Source: Chloroflexi bacterium UBA4733
GTDB lineage: Bacteria; Chloroflexota; UBA4733
NCBI GenBank assembly: GCA_002404055.1
Contig: DHIZ01000267.1
Location: 1 to 13,287, forward strand
Reading direction: 5' to 3'
DNA: 13,287 nt
The first letter of the stretch is position 1, and the number at the start of each line of letters is the position of its first letter. The notes below the pieces were generated by a model, which did no database searches, was not told the origin of the DNA, and worked only from the letters and a program-made list of their open reading frames with translations. Position numbers and translations under genes: made by a program. Positions 7,535-13,287 of this stretch are shown in pieces.

Positions 7535-8380
7535 TCAGGTCTGCGGGGTCTCCGGCTTCCGCCCCCGCACGAACGCACTCATAAAGGCGTGGTTGAGGCG
7601 GCCTTGCTCCGCAGCCGGCTGGGCCTCCCACCAGGCGGTAAACGACGGGTCGCCCATCTCCTCCATGGTGTAGTGGCGAGTCGGCTCGATGGCGACCTCC
7701 GCAAAGCCGGCGGCCTGCAACTTCGCCCGGTAGTCGTCCCGTTCCAGGGCGCCGGCGATACAACCGACCCATAGTTCCATCCGTCGGCTCAGGTCCCCCG
7801 GCACCGGACCGTCAATCACGACGTCTGAGACGGCGAAGCGCCCGCCCGGCTTGAGCACGCGGAAGGCTTCCCGCAGCACCCGGTCCTTGTCGGTGGACAG
7901 GTTGATGACACAGTTGGAGATGACGACGTCCACACTGGCATCCGGCAGGGGGATCGCCTCAATTTGGCCCTGGAGGAACTCCACGTTCGTCGCACCGGCC
8001 GACGCGGCGTTCTGCCGTGCCAGCGCCAGCATCTCGTCGGTCATATCCAGGCCGTAGGCTTTGCCAGTCGGTCCCACCCGCTTGGCCGACAGCAGCACGT
8101 CAATGCCGCCACCGGAGCCAAGGTCCAGCACGATCTCGCCGGGATGCAGTGCTGCGAGCGCAGTGGGGTTGCCACAACCGAGTGATGCCGCGCCCGCCTT
8201 CGCCGGCACGGTCGCCAACTCCTCCGTCGTGTAGAGGTTGCCCGTGACCGAATCGGCGCGGTCAGTACAGCAGGAGCCGCCGCAGCACGACGTTGCCCCT
8301 TCGTTCTGCAGGACGTGGAGGGCCGTCTGGGCATAGCGCTCCCGCACGGCATCTCGTGTCATCGTCGTTTGATCCACCAT
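7535..8380 (-). CDS. arsM: Arsenite S-adenosylmethionine methyltransferase ArsM
   Basis: 281 residues from ATG 8380, with ribosome site AAAGGAG (8387-8393) six bases upstream. ArsM methylates As(III) in the cytoplasm to methylarsenicals. The SAM-binding Rossmann motif is [15 protein letters not shown] (85-99), with [13 protein letters not shown] following. The three cysteines that bind arsenite in characterised ArsM proteins are all present: Cys69 (SLGCGNP), Cys157 (SNCVINL) and Cys207 (WVGCIAG). The N-terminus also has a vicinal cysteine cluster, CCGGSCC (32-38). Length and layout match intact family members. It is the second gene after a 76-residue protein (14-bp gap) and probably shares the promoter at 8669-8697. 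The gene is intact although its flanks look degraded. Confidence 0.95.
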   Translation of the reverse strand: MVDQTTMTRDAVRERYAQTALHVLQNEGATSCCGGSCCTDRADSVTGNLYTTEELATVPAKAGAASLGCGNPTALAALHPGEIVLDLGSGGGIDVLLSAKRVGPTGKAYGLDMTDEMLALARQNAASAGATNVEFLQGQIEAIPLPDASVDVVISNCVINLSTDKDRVLREAFRVLKPGGRFAVSDVVIDGPVPGDLSRRMELWVGCIAGALERDDYRAKLQAAGFAEVAIEPTRHYTMEEMGDPSFTAWWEAQPAAEQGRLNHAFMSAFVRGRKPETPQT

Positions 8381-8394
8381 CTCGTACTCCTTTG

Positions 8395-8625
8395 CTAGCA
8401 ACACGTTGGACAGGCAACACGCACCATTGTCCGTTCCTGTGCAGTCCGATATCGATAGCGCCGGAGAAGGACCAAGCGCTCCCACAGCGCGGTGCTCCAG
8501 CGCCAGGTCGCCGCGCTCCGCTGCGAGCAACTGCGAGCCAATGCGTCCCGGCGCGCCGCCGCGTGCCGAGCGGCGATCTCCAACACCGCCAATCGGTACA
8601 GACTCTCGGGATCGGACATCGACAT
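8395..8625 (-). CDS. Small basic protein with C-terminal Cys cluster, upstream of arsM
   Basis: 76 residues from ATG 8625, with an in-frame second ATG at 8619. An excellent ribosome site, GAGGAGGG, lies just upstream. The protein starts MSMSDPESLYRLAVLEIAAR, is rich in Arg and Ala with helical character, has a basic aromatic stretch LVLLRRYRYR, and ends VACPTCC. I recognise no domain. The promoter, ribosome site and 14-bp spacing to arsM indicate a genuine co-transcribed gene. The CxxCC tail could bind As(III) or another soft metal, but this is inference. Small Arg-rich helical proteins of this general look are common hypotheticals in Chloroflexota and Actinomycetota. A frameshift at the 3' end cannot be excluded. 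Confidence 0.65.
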   Translation of the reverse strand: MSMSDPESLYRLAVLEIAARHAAARRDALARSCSQRSAATWRWSTALWERLVLLRRYRYRTAQERTMVRVACPTCC

Positions 8626-8642
8626 GGTTACCCTCCTCAAGG

Positions 8643-8698
8643 CATCGACAATCTTCGATGCCTGCGACAGTCTAGCCAATATATCGACAGTTGTCAAT
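8643..8698 (-). promoter_or_regulatory. Sigma-70-like promoter with two palindromic operator candidates
   Basis: Reading the minus strand, -35 TTGACA (8697-8692), a 17-bp spacer and -10 TAGACT (8674-8669) point at the small Cys-tail gene and arsM. The -35 lies in an imperfect palindrome, ATCGACA-GT-TGTCAAT (8683-8698, one mismatch per half). A second perfect inverted repeat, CATCGA-N6-TCGATG (8643-8660), lies at or just after the expected transcription start. Placement of such palindromes over -35 and +1 is what ArsR/SmtB-type repressors use. The regulator is not identified. Confidence 0.6.
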
Positions 8699-8718
8699 GG
8701 GTCGGGTCGACTGAGCGC

Positions 8719-8916
8719 ATGATGACGACACTGCCGGTGCTTCCGGCACCCGTAGACCGCGTTCGGGGCTGCTGCCTCCCGTTGGCGCCCTTCACTGTTC
8801 GTGGTGCGCTCGACGCGAACGTGGACACCCGGCGGAGCAGCCAGTCGGGCGACGTGACCGCCGAACTGCGGGAACTGGAGCGCCTTTACCCTGGTTTTCC
8901 ATCCGCGTTCAGATAG
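8719..8916 (+). pseudogene. ArsR-like N-terminal stub, helix-turn-helix missing
   Basis: An ORF of 65 residues from ATG 8719 or 8722, divergent from the arsM operon and starting 22 bp beyond its -35 box. Its first part, TLPVLPAPVDRVRGCCLPLA, resembles the N-terminus of ArsR repressors that carry a vicinal Cys pair for As(III). After LAP the family normally continues into an Ala/Leu-rich helix and a winged helix. Here instead comes FTVRGALDANVDTRRSSQSG and then GDVTAELRELERLYPGF, with no recognisable HTH. The best reading is a repressor truncated by an internal deletion. The alternative is an unrelated small protein with a CC motif. The similarity is judged by eye over about 20 residues. Confidence 0.4.
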
Positions 8917-9065
8917 CACCTAGCAAGCGGCGCGCCAAATCTCCCCTTCAGGGCCGCCGCATCCCACCCGCCGAGCGCGGCACCCGGCTCCCCGAGCGCC
9001 GCCCGGACCACCTCCGGCAACCGACCTGACAGCATGTCAGCGAGTTGTTCCTGCAAGCCCAACAT
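8886..9065 (-). CDS. Short unrecognised ORF, possible remnant
   Basis: 59 codons from ATG 9065, with GGGAG nine bases upstream, ending at TAA 8886. The product begins MLGLQEQLADMLSGRLPEVV and includes RAALGEPGAALGGWD. It looks protein-like in composition and might be the N-terminal end of a larger enzyme, but no family is assigned. It overlaps the end of the convergent ArsR-like stub by 31 bp, so at most one of the two is likely to be functional. The remaining sequence, 9066-9220, shows no gene apart from a 23-codon ORF (9153-9224) that overlaps the next start. Confidence 0.3.
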   Translation of the reverse strand: MLGLQEQLADMLSGRLPEVVRAALGEPGAALGGWDAAALKGRFGAPLARCYLNADGKPG

Positions 9066-9220
9066 CGTTCAGTGCTCCCTGCGCACTGACCCCTGGGTCT
9101 CCCGGTCATTACTCTCGGTCGTCCTGCGAACGCTTCCGTTCAGGGTTCTCCAATGACACCAACTGATCCTCCCCGTATCCGGCTCGCTCCGATCGCCTTT
9201 GCCTGGTCGGGCATGGTGAC

Positions 9221-9700
9221 ATGAACCCCCTGATGTACGGCGTGTCCATGGCCATCGACCAGTACAACATGAAGCCTTGCCGTCCAGAAGATATCCCAGC
9301 GATCATCAGGTTGGAGGCGCGCTGGCTGACCGAGGACAGCACTATTGGCATGGCGCCGGTCAGCGCCGACGATGTACGCGCCTGGCTCGGTCCCTTCTGC
9401 TGGTTGGCTGAGCGGGACGGCGAGGTGGTCGGCTTCGCCTACGCGACCATCGAAAGCAGCGAGGGCCTGGCTGTCATCCCTGCCGGTGCGCGCTACTTAC
9501 GGCTTGAGGAGTTGTACGTTCTGCCGGATTATCGCAACCAGGGCATTGGTGGTCGGCTCGTCGACCGACTACTTGCAGAGGCGAGCGCCCAAGGCATTAC
9601 CCGAGGGCGGGTGTACTCGTCGTCGAAGGATTGGCGGCGCATTGAGGGCTTCTATCAGCGCCACGGCTTTCAGATGTGGTACGTTGAGCTCTACCGCTAA
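9221..9700 (+). CDS. GNAT-family N-acetyltransferase
   Basis: 159 residues from ATG 9221. A later start at 9248 (MAIDQYNMK) is possible, since the GNAT fold begins at about residue 17 (KPCRPEDIPAIIRLE) and neither start has a clear ribosome site. The acetyl-CoA motif A is LEELYVLPDYRNQGIGG followed by RLVDRLLAEA, with R/Q-x-x-G-x-G/A satisfied by RNQGIGG. Motif B is FYQRHGFQMWYVELYR at the C-terminus. The preceding strand, WLAERDGEVVGFAYATIE, is typical. It is cytoplasmic. The acceptor substrate cannot be deduced. No operon partner is evident, and the next gene converges on it. Confidence 0.88.
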   Translation: MNPLMYGVSMAIDQYNMKPCRPEDIPAIIRLEARWLTEDSTIGMAPVSADDVRAWLGPFCWLAERDGEVVGFAYATIESSEGLAVIPAGARYLRLEELYVLPDYRNQGIGGRLVDRLLAEASAQGITRGRVYSSSKDWRRIEGFYQRHGFQMWYVELYR

Positions 9701-9823
9701 CAACGCAAGATAGCGTCATGTCACAGTCATTCACTTGCTTTAGCCAGCCAAGCCAATGCAACAGATGCACTGTTTTGTTAATTTCGCGGCGGACGAGGTG
9801 CACCAGTGGCGCCCGGCCTGGCC

Positions 9824-10456
9824 TCAGGCGCAGGGCATGAAGGTGGCCGACATCTGCACCTGCCCGGCCTCCGGATGGTCGGCGATGGTGCGCTCGATGC
9901 GCGCGGCAAGGTCGCGCAGCCGCGCCGCCGCCGGGATGACCGGCCGGATGATCATCTCGTCCCAGTGGACGCGCTTGAGTCGCCCCCCGTCACGCACCGT
10001 GAGGTCATAGACCGGGGCCGGCAGCCGGCCGGATACCGTGCCGGTGGCCGACTGGCCGGTGAACCGCTCCGGGTAGCTGAAGAAGTCGATGTTCTCCACC
10101 CGCGCTTGGATGCCGGCCAATTCCGTCGGGGTGAAGTGCAGCGGGACGCTGGCTGGCGGCGTCTTGCCGACCGGCAGGCGGGTGTAGGTGCCGGCGGCGG
10201 TGTCGAGCCGGTAGAGAGGAGCGCACGGGCCGTCGGTGAAGACCAACGCGAAGGAGCCGGTGGCCGCAAGCGTCGGGGTCGGGATGGGCGTCGGCCACGG
10301 CGTCACGGTGATCGGTGCGGTAAGCGGCGCCGGCGTCCAGATAGGAAGCGGAGTGGCGGCACGTACCCCCGCGACGCACCCAACCAGCACGACCAGACAG
10401 AGCGCCAGTGCGGCGGCCGCCGCGCCGCGCTGGCCTGCTCGCCGCCAAAAAGTCAT
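9824..10456 (-). CDS. Lipoprotein of unknown function
   Basis: 210 residues from ATG 10456, with GGGAGGAG eight bases upstream. It has a basic N-region (MTFWRRAGQR), a hydrophobic core and the lipobox LVGC with Cys27, so it should be exported and lipidated. A Thr/Pro-rich spacer follows (TPLPIWTPAPLTAP, TPWPTPIPTPTLA), typical of surface lipoproteins in Chloroflexota. The globular part starts near residue 67 (SFALVFTDGPCAPLYRLDT) and includes FTPTELAGIQARVENIDFFS and a helical end RLRDLAARIERTIADH. I do not recognise the domain. It is convergent with the acetyltransferase and divergent from the next secreted-protein gene. Confidence 0.85.
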   Translation of the reverse strand: MTFWRRAGQRGAAAAALALCLVVLVGCVAGVRAATPLPIWTPAPLTAPITVTPWPTPIPTPTLAATGSFALVFTDGPCAPLYRLDTAAGTYTRLPVGKTPPASVPLHFTPTELAGIQARVENIDFFSYPERFTGQSATGTVSGRLPAPVYDLTVRDGGRLKRVHWDEMIIRPVIPAAARLRDLAARIERTIADHPEAGQVQMSATFMPCA

Positions 10457-10758
10457 CTGTTCGCTCCTCCCTGCCGTGATTCGACGCCCACGGAGAAGAA
10501 CGTCGGCAGGCTCGCCGGCGTTCCCTATAAGATCGTCAAGGACGACGGTAGCGTGTGCCGACTCAACGGGGGCAGGGTAGGGTAAGATGCGCTGGCGTCC
10601 CTGGTTCGCTGGCAGCAGCTAGCCTTGCCGGCGCAGCGGACGTCGTCGCCAGGCCCGGCAGCACGCGCCTGACCAAGCGAAGCAGCGGGGCGCCGTAACA
10701 ACCGTTGCCGTGCATCGTTTTCATTAGCAACTGCTGCTGTCGAACGGTGGAGGTTCCC
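10457..10758. other. Divergent intergenic region, 302 bp, with one hairpin
   Basis: The region lies between the lipoprotein gene (-) and the secreted WPHD-repeat gene (+) and must hold both promoters if they are separate units. The only structure found is an inverted repeat, AACGTCGGC (10499-10507) and GCCGGCGTT (10514-10522), with one G-T wobble, followed by CTATAAGAT, which could serve as a -10. No persuasive -35 is visible and no coding sequence is supported here. Confidence 0.4.
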
Positions 10759-11811
10759 ATGCCTGCTCGCCTCGCCTGGTCCGTGCTGCTGGCGCTGTGC
10801 GGTTCCCTCCTGGTCTTCCCCACCGCGCCGGTGCGGGCGCAGTCGGCGCCGGCGGTGGATGCCAAGATTGAGATCGTCTGGCCGCACGACGTCCAGGGCA
10901 ACGCGGCGCCGGTCGGCACGGCGCCGCTGGTGAACATCGAGGTCTACTTGTTCCAGCGCAGCACGCTCAACCCCGTGCCCTGTTCCTTCACTAACACCGT
11001 GACCCTGCACTCCGCCATGAACTGGGAGATCTACGGCCAGGGCCACGGGACGGGCGGCGAGATGACGGCGGACCGCACGGAGCCGGTCACCGCCCAGCGC
11101 ATCACGCGCACGGTGGACGGCAAGCCCTTCCCGGTCTGGGTCTTCAACAACGTGCCGATTGGCATCCCCGCCTCGACGCCCTCCATCATGAACATCAAGA
11201 CGTTCTACTTTGTTGATGTCGCCGGCGTTCCCTACCGGACGAACGTCTGGGCGCACGGCGCCGATGCCCGCACCTTCTCCCCCAGCCAGGTCGTCGCCCA
11301 GAGCACGGCGGCGAGCCCTGTGACGCCGATCGAGTCGATCATCCAGATCGTCTGGCCGCACGACCGGCAGGGGAACCAGGTACCAGTGGCGCAAGCGCCG
11401 CTCGCGAACGTAGCGGTCGATCTCTTCCGTTACCCGCTGGACCTCGCCGGTCAGGCCGCCCTGGCGAACCCCGGCGTCGCGGGGCCGCGGTCGGAGCCCT
11501 TCTCCTTCACGCCCGCGCCGCAGCTGCTGCAGTCGCTGAACACCGGCTACCTCAACCCCGTGGGGCAGCCGGCGCGGGAGGTCACGGAGACCAACGCCAC
11601 CTTCTCTCCGCACCCGATCACCTGGCCCCACTGGGACTTCAACGACGTGGACGTGTCTGCGGCGGCGACCAACCCGCTAAACAAGTATTACTTCCTGGTC
11701 CGCCTGCCCGGCGTGGAGAACCACACCACCGTCTGGGCGCACGGCGCCGATGCGCGCACGTTCTTCCCCCAGCGCGACGTGCCTGCCAGCGGCGGCGCCG
11801 GCTGCTCCTGA
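10759..11811 (+). CDS. Secreted protein with two tandem WPHD / VWAHGADARTF repeats
   Basis: 350 residues from ATG 10759, with GGAGG five bases upstream. An in-frame ATG at 10705 would place sequence ahead of the signal peptide and is rejected. The signal peptide is MPARLAWSVLLALCGSLLVF with probable cleavage after VRA (residue 27). The mature protein is an internal duplication. Unit 1 (about 37-178) opens IEIVWPHDVQGN and closes VWAHGADARTFSP. Unit 2 (about 195-341) opens IQIVWPHDRQGN and closes VWAHGADARTFFP. Each has a central beta-rich segment. No catalytic motif or known family is recognised. It ends GGAGCS with no sorting signal or anchor. Near-identical proteins are likely in related genomes, but this was not checked. 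Confidence 0.85.
   Translation: MPARLAWSVLLALCGSLLVFPTAPVRAQSAPAVDAKIEIVWPHDVQGNAAPVGTAPLVNIEVYLFQRSTLNPVPCSFTNTVTLHSAMNWEIYGQGHGTGGEMTADRTEPVTAQRITRTVDGKPFPVWVFNNVPIGIPASTPSIMNIKTFYFVDVAGVPYRTNVWAHGADARTFSPSQVVAQSTAASPVTPIESIIQIVWPHDRQGNQVPVAQAPLANVAVDLFRYPLDLAGQAALANPGVAGPRSEPFSFTPAPQLLQSLNTGYLNPVGQPAREVTETNATFSPHPITWPHWDFNDVDVSAAATNPLNKYYFLVRLPGVENHTTVWAHGADARTFFPQRDVPASGGAGCS
11245..11753 (+). repeat. DNA-level direct repeat marking the internal duplication
   Basis: An identical 23-bp stretch occurs at 11245-11267 and 11731-11753, encoding VWAHGADA. An 18-bp stretch encoding IVWPHD recurs at 10873-10890 and 11347-11364. The spacing of 474-486 bp defines the duplicated unit. Identity at the ends with divergence between them suggests an old duplication whose end motifs are conserved. 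Confidence 0.85.
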
Positions 11812-11838
11812 GCCGTGATCGCGTTCACGCCGGAGGAG

Positions 11839-11864
11839 GGAGCAGGCACGTACGTGTAGGCTCC
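11839..11864. other. Imperfect hairpin between the two secreted-protein genes
   Basis: GGAGC (11839-11843) pairs with GCTCC (11860-11864) around an inner perfect palindrome, CACGTACGTG (11847-11856). It begins 28 bp after the preceding stop. It has no T-run, so it could be a weak terminator or a protein-binding site. The rest of 11812-11988 shows nothing else. Confidence 0.3.
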
Positions 11865-11988
11865 GGTCTCCGCGCAGCTCGAACGCTACCTATGCGGAAC
11901 CGACGCCCGCTCTGTAACGATGATCGCCGCACGGCGTTAAACATTAGCGGGGACCGTCGCGTCATCGCGTCCACTAGCGAGGGAATGC

Positions 11989-13287
11989 ATGCACCGCTGG
12001 CTCATCATCGCCGGATTCCTCGCGGCGCTCGTGCCGATCGGCGTCACGACGGCATCGGCGCAGGCGGCGCCAGCCGGCCGTCTCACGGTGGCCGGCACCG
12101 TCGCAGTTGGGACGCAACCGAATGGGGTGGCCGTCGATCCCACGACCCACACCGCCTACGTCGCCAACCGGGGGAGCAACACCGTCTCGGTGATCAACGG
12201 AGCTGCTCAGGTCACGCCGACAATCCCGGTCGGTAAGGGCCCCGCTGGCATTGCCGTCAACCCGGCGACGCAGCGCGTCTACGTCGCCAATCGCGATGAC
12301 GGTACCATCGCGGTGATTGATGGAGCGACGAATCAGGTCGTGGACACGATCGCCGTTGGCACCCATCCCGAAAGCGTTGCCGTGGACGCCACGACGAACA
12401 CCGTGTACGTTGCCGATGAAGGGACGATCACCGCCGGCAACCCCAACGGGACGGTGCGCGCCATCGACGGGAAGACCGATCACCTGACGGCCGTCGCTGC
12501 GGTTGGCGGCGAGCGCAGCCAACCGCACGGGATCGCCGTGGACCCGGCCACGCACCACGTCTTCGTCGGCTACAGTACGCCCTCCTCCAACGCGGCAGCC
12601 ATGCTCGACGGAGCGTCCTTGCAGACGCTGGCGACGGCCCTCCTCGGCAGCCCGCCGTTCGCCGTCGCGCTGGATGCGGCGACGCAACGGCTGTATGTCA
12701 CGCTGACCAACGGTCCGCTGGTGCAGGTGCTCGATGCGAGCGCCATCCCCGCTTTCCAGGGCAACCCGACGACCATCAGAGTGGGCGCCAACCCCTCCGG
12801 TGTGGCCGCCGATCAGGCGAGCCAGACCGTCTACGTGGCCAATGCTGGCGACAACACCATCGCCGTCATCGACGCCAGCAGCAATCAGGTCACGGGGACG
12901 GTGCCGGTGGGCACACGGCCATGGGCCGTCGCCGTCGATCCCACGACCCACACGGTCTACGTCGCCAATCAGGACAGCAATGACGTGACCATCCTCAACG
13001 AGGTCGGCCAACCGCCGGCGGTCCCGCACGACGGCCGCTACTTCCCGCAGACCGGCTACCGGATCGACAACGATGTGATCTGGAACTACTTCCAGCGGCG
13101 GGGGGGCGTGCCCACCTTCGGCTATCCCACCAGCCGCACCTTCCTTTTCCAGGGCTTTGTCGTCCAGTTCTTCCAGCGCCGGATTGTGCAGCTGGGGGCC
13201 GATGGTCAGGCCCGCTTGCTCAATCTGCTCGACCCCGGGCTCTTGCCTTACACCAGCTTCAACGGCAGCACCTTCCCTGGCGTCGAG
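11989..13287 (+). CDS. Secreted seven-bladed YVTN beta-propeller with C-terminal FGYP-type domain, 3'-truncated
   Basis: The frame is open from ATG 11989 to the window end, 433 residues, with AGCGAGGGA just upstream. The signal peptide is MHRWLIIAGFLAALVPIGV, followed by TTASAQAAPA with cleavage near ASA. Seven blades of about 40 residues follow. Each contains a turn such as VGxxPxGVAVDPxTxxxYVAN, then a strand like NTVSVI or GTIAVID, the YVTN-propeller pattern. Blades 3-5 are divergent. Residues about 345-433 form a separate domain: RYFPQTGYRIDND, GGVPTFGYPTSRTF and VVQFFQRR, a cell-surface motif I associate with Chloroflexota. Such propellers usually bind ligands or act in surface layers. 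No enzymatic role is supported. The continuation lies beyond the window. Confidence 0.9.
   Translation, partial: MHRWLIIAGFLAALVPIGVTTASAQAAPAGRLTVAGTVAVGTQPNGVAVDPTTHTAYVANRGSNTVSVINGAAQVTPTIPVGKGPAGIAVNPATQRVYVANRDDGTIAVIDGATNQVVDTIAVGTHPESVAVDATTNTVYVADEGTITAGNPNGTVRAIDGKTDHLTAVAAVGGERSQPHGIAVDPATHHVFVGYSTPSSNAAAMLDGASLQTLATALLGSPPFAVALDAATQRLYVTLTNGPLVQVLDASAIPAFQGNPTTIRVGANPSGVAADQASQTVYVANAGDNTIAVIDASSNQVTGTVPVGTRPWAVAVDPTTHTVYVANQDSNDVTILNEVGQPPAVPHDGRYFPQTGYRIDNDVIWNYFQRRGGVPTFGYPTSRTFLFQGFVVQFFQRRIVQLGADGQARLLNLLDPGLLPYTSFNGSTFPGVE
12130..12953 (+). repeat. Identical 23-bp segment in first and last propeller blades
   Basis: The stretch encoding AVDPTTHT is identical over 23 bp at 12130-12152 and 12931-12953, and the flanks remain similar (YVAN on both). 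Other blades share the protein pattern but less of the DNA. This points to recent copying or gene conversion between blades 1 and 7. Confidence 0.8.

Noticed and set aside
8293..8718. Upstream extension of the ArsR-like stub on the plus strand
   Set aside because: It runs antisense through arsM, the small Cys-tail gene and their promoter, and its composition is that of a shadow frame.
9153..9224. 23-codon leader ORF whose TGA overlaps the ATG of the acetyltransferase gene
   Set aside because: It has no good ribosome site and an ATGA overlap of this size occurs easily by chance. It was not strong enough to annotate.
10525..11631. Long minus-strand reading frame of 368 codons opposite the secreted WPHD protein
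   Set aside because: Its product is Arg/Asp/His/Gly-rich low-complexity sequence typical of an antisense shadow in GC-rich DNA. The plus strand has a signal peptide, ribosome site and repeats.
11974..13029. Long minus-strand reading frame of 351 codons opposite the YVTN propeller
   Set aside because: It is a shadow of the periodic propeller repeats, with biased composition and no ribosome site or domain.

Overview
The window (about 65% G+C) looks like chromosomal DNA of a member of the Chloroflexota. This rests on three things: a seven-bladed YVTN propeller followed by a GGxxxFGYP-type C-terminal domain, a lipoprotein with a Thr/Pro linker, and a menaquinone cluster in F-D-H-B-A order. The genus cannot be told from the sequence.

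Positions 1-5351 (+) hold a tightly packed menaquinone operon: the 3' part of menF (isochorismate synthase), a single reading frame joining menD (SEPHCHC synthase) to menH (SHCHC synthase), menB (DHNA-CoA synthase) and menA (DHNA prenyltransferase). Together they cover chorismate to isochorismate, SEPHCHC, SHCHC, and later OSB-CoA to DHNA to demethylmenaquinone. menC and menE are not between menF and menA. Two repeat sequences have been absorbed in frame. One is a C-rich heptamer array in menF, before its chorismate-binding domain. The other is a 169-bp palindromic element with perfect 41-bp arms, placed exactly between the MenD and MenH domains and apparently responsible for the fusion.

Positions 5385-5986 (-) hold two small genes, a coiled-coil-like 82-residue protein and a winged-helix-like regulator. 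A divergent intergenic region containing a stem-loop leads to a PhyH-like Fe/2-oxoglutarate enzyme (6206-6988, +) whose likely first metal motif reads H-G-G rather than H-x-D.

Positions 7105-9065 look like an eroded arsenic locus. They hold an arsM-type arsenite methyltransferase and, just upstream in the same operon, a 76-residue protein ending in a cysteine cluster. A good sigma-70-like promoter with overlapping palindromes precedes this pair. A divergent stub resembles only the N-terminus of an ArsR repressor, and an MFS transporter fragment starts right behind the arsM stop codon. A GNAT acetyltransferase follows (9221-9700, +).

Positions 9824-13287 encode cell-surface proteins: a lipoprotein (-), a secreted protein built of two WPHD...VWAHGADARTF repeats (+), and a secreted YVTN beta-propeller (+) that runs off the window end. 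No rRNA, tRNA, CRISPR array, complete insertion sequence or phage gene was seen.
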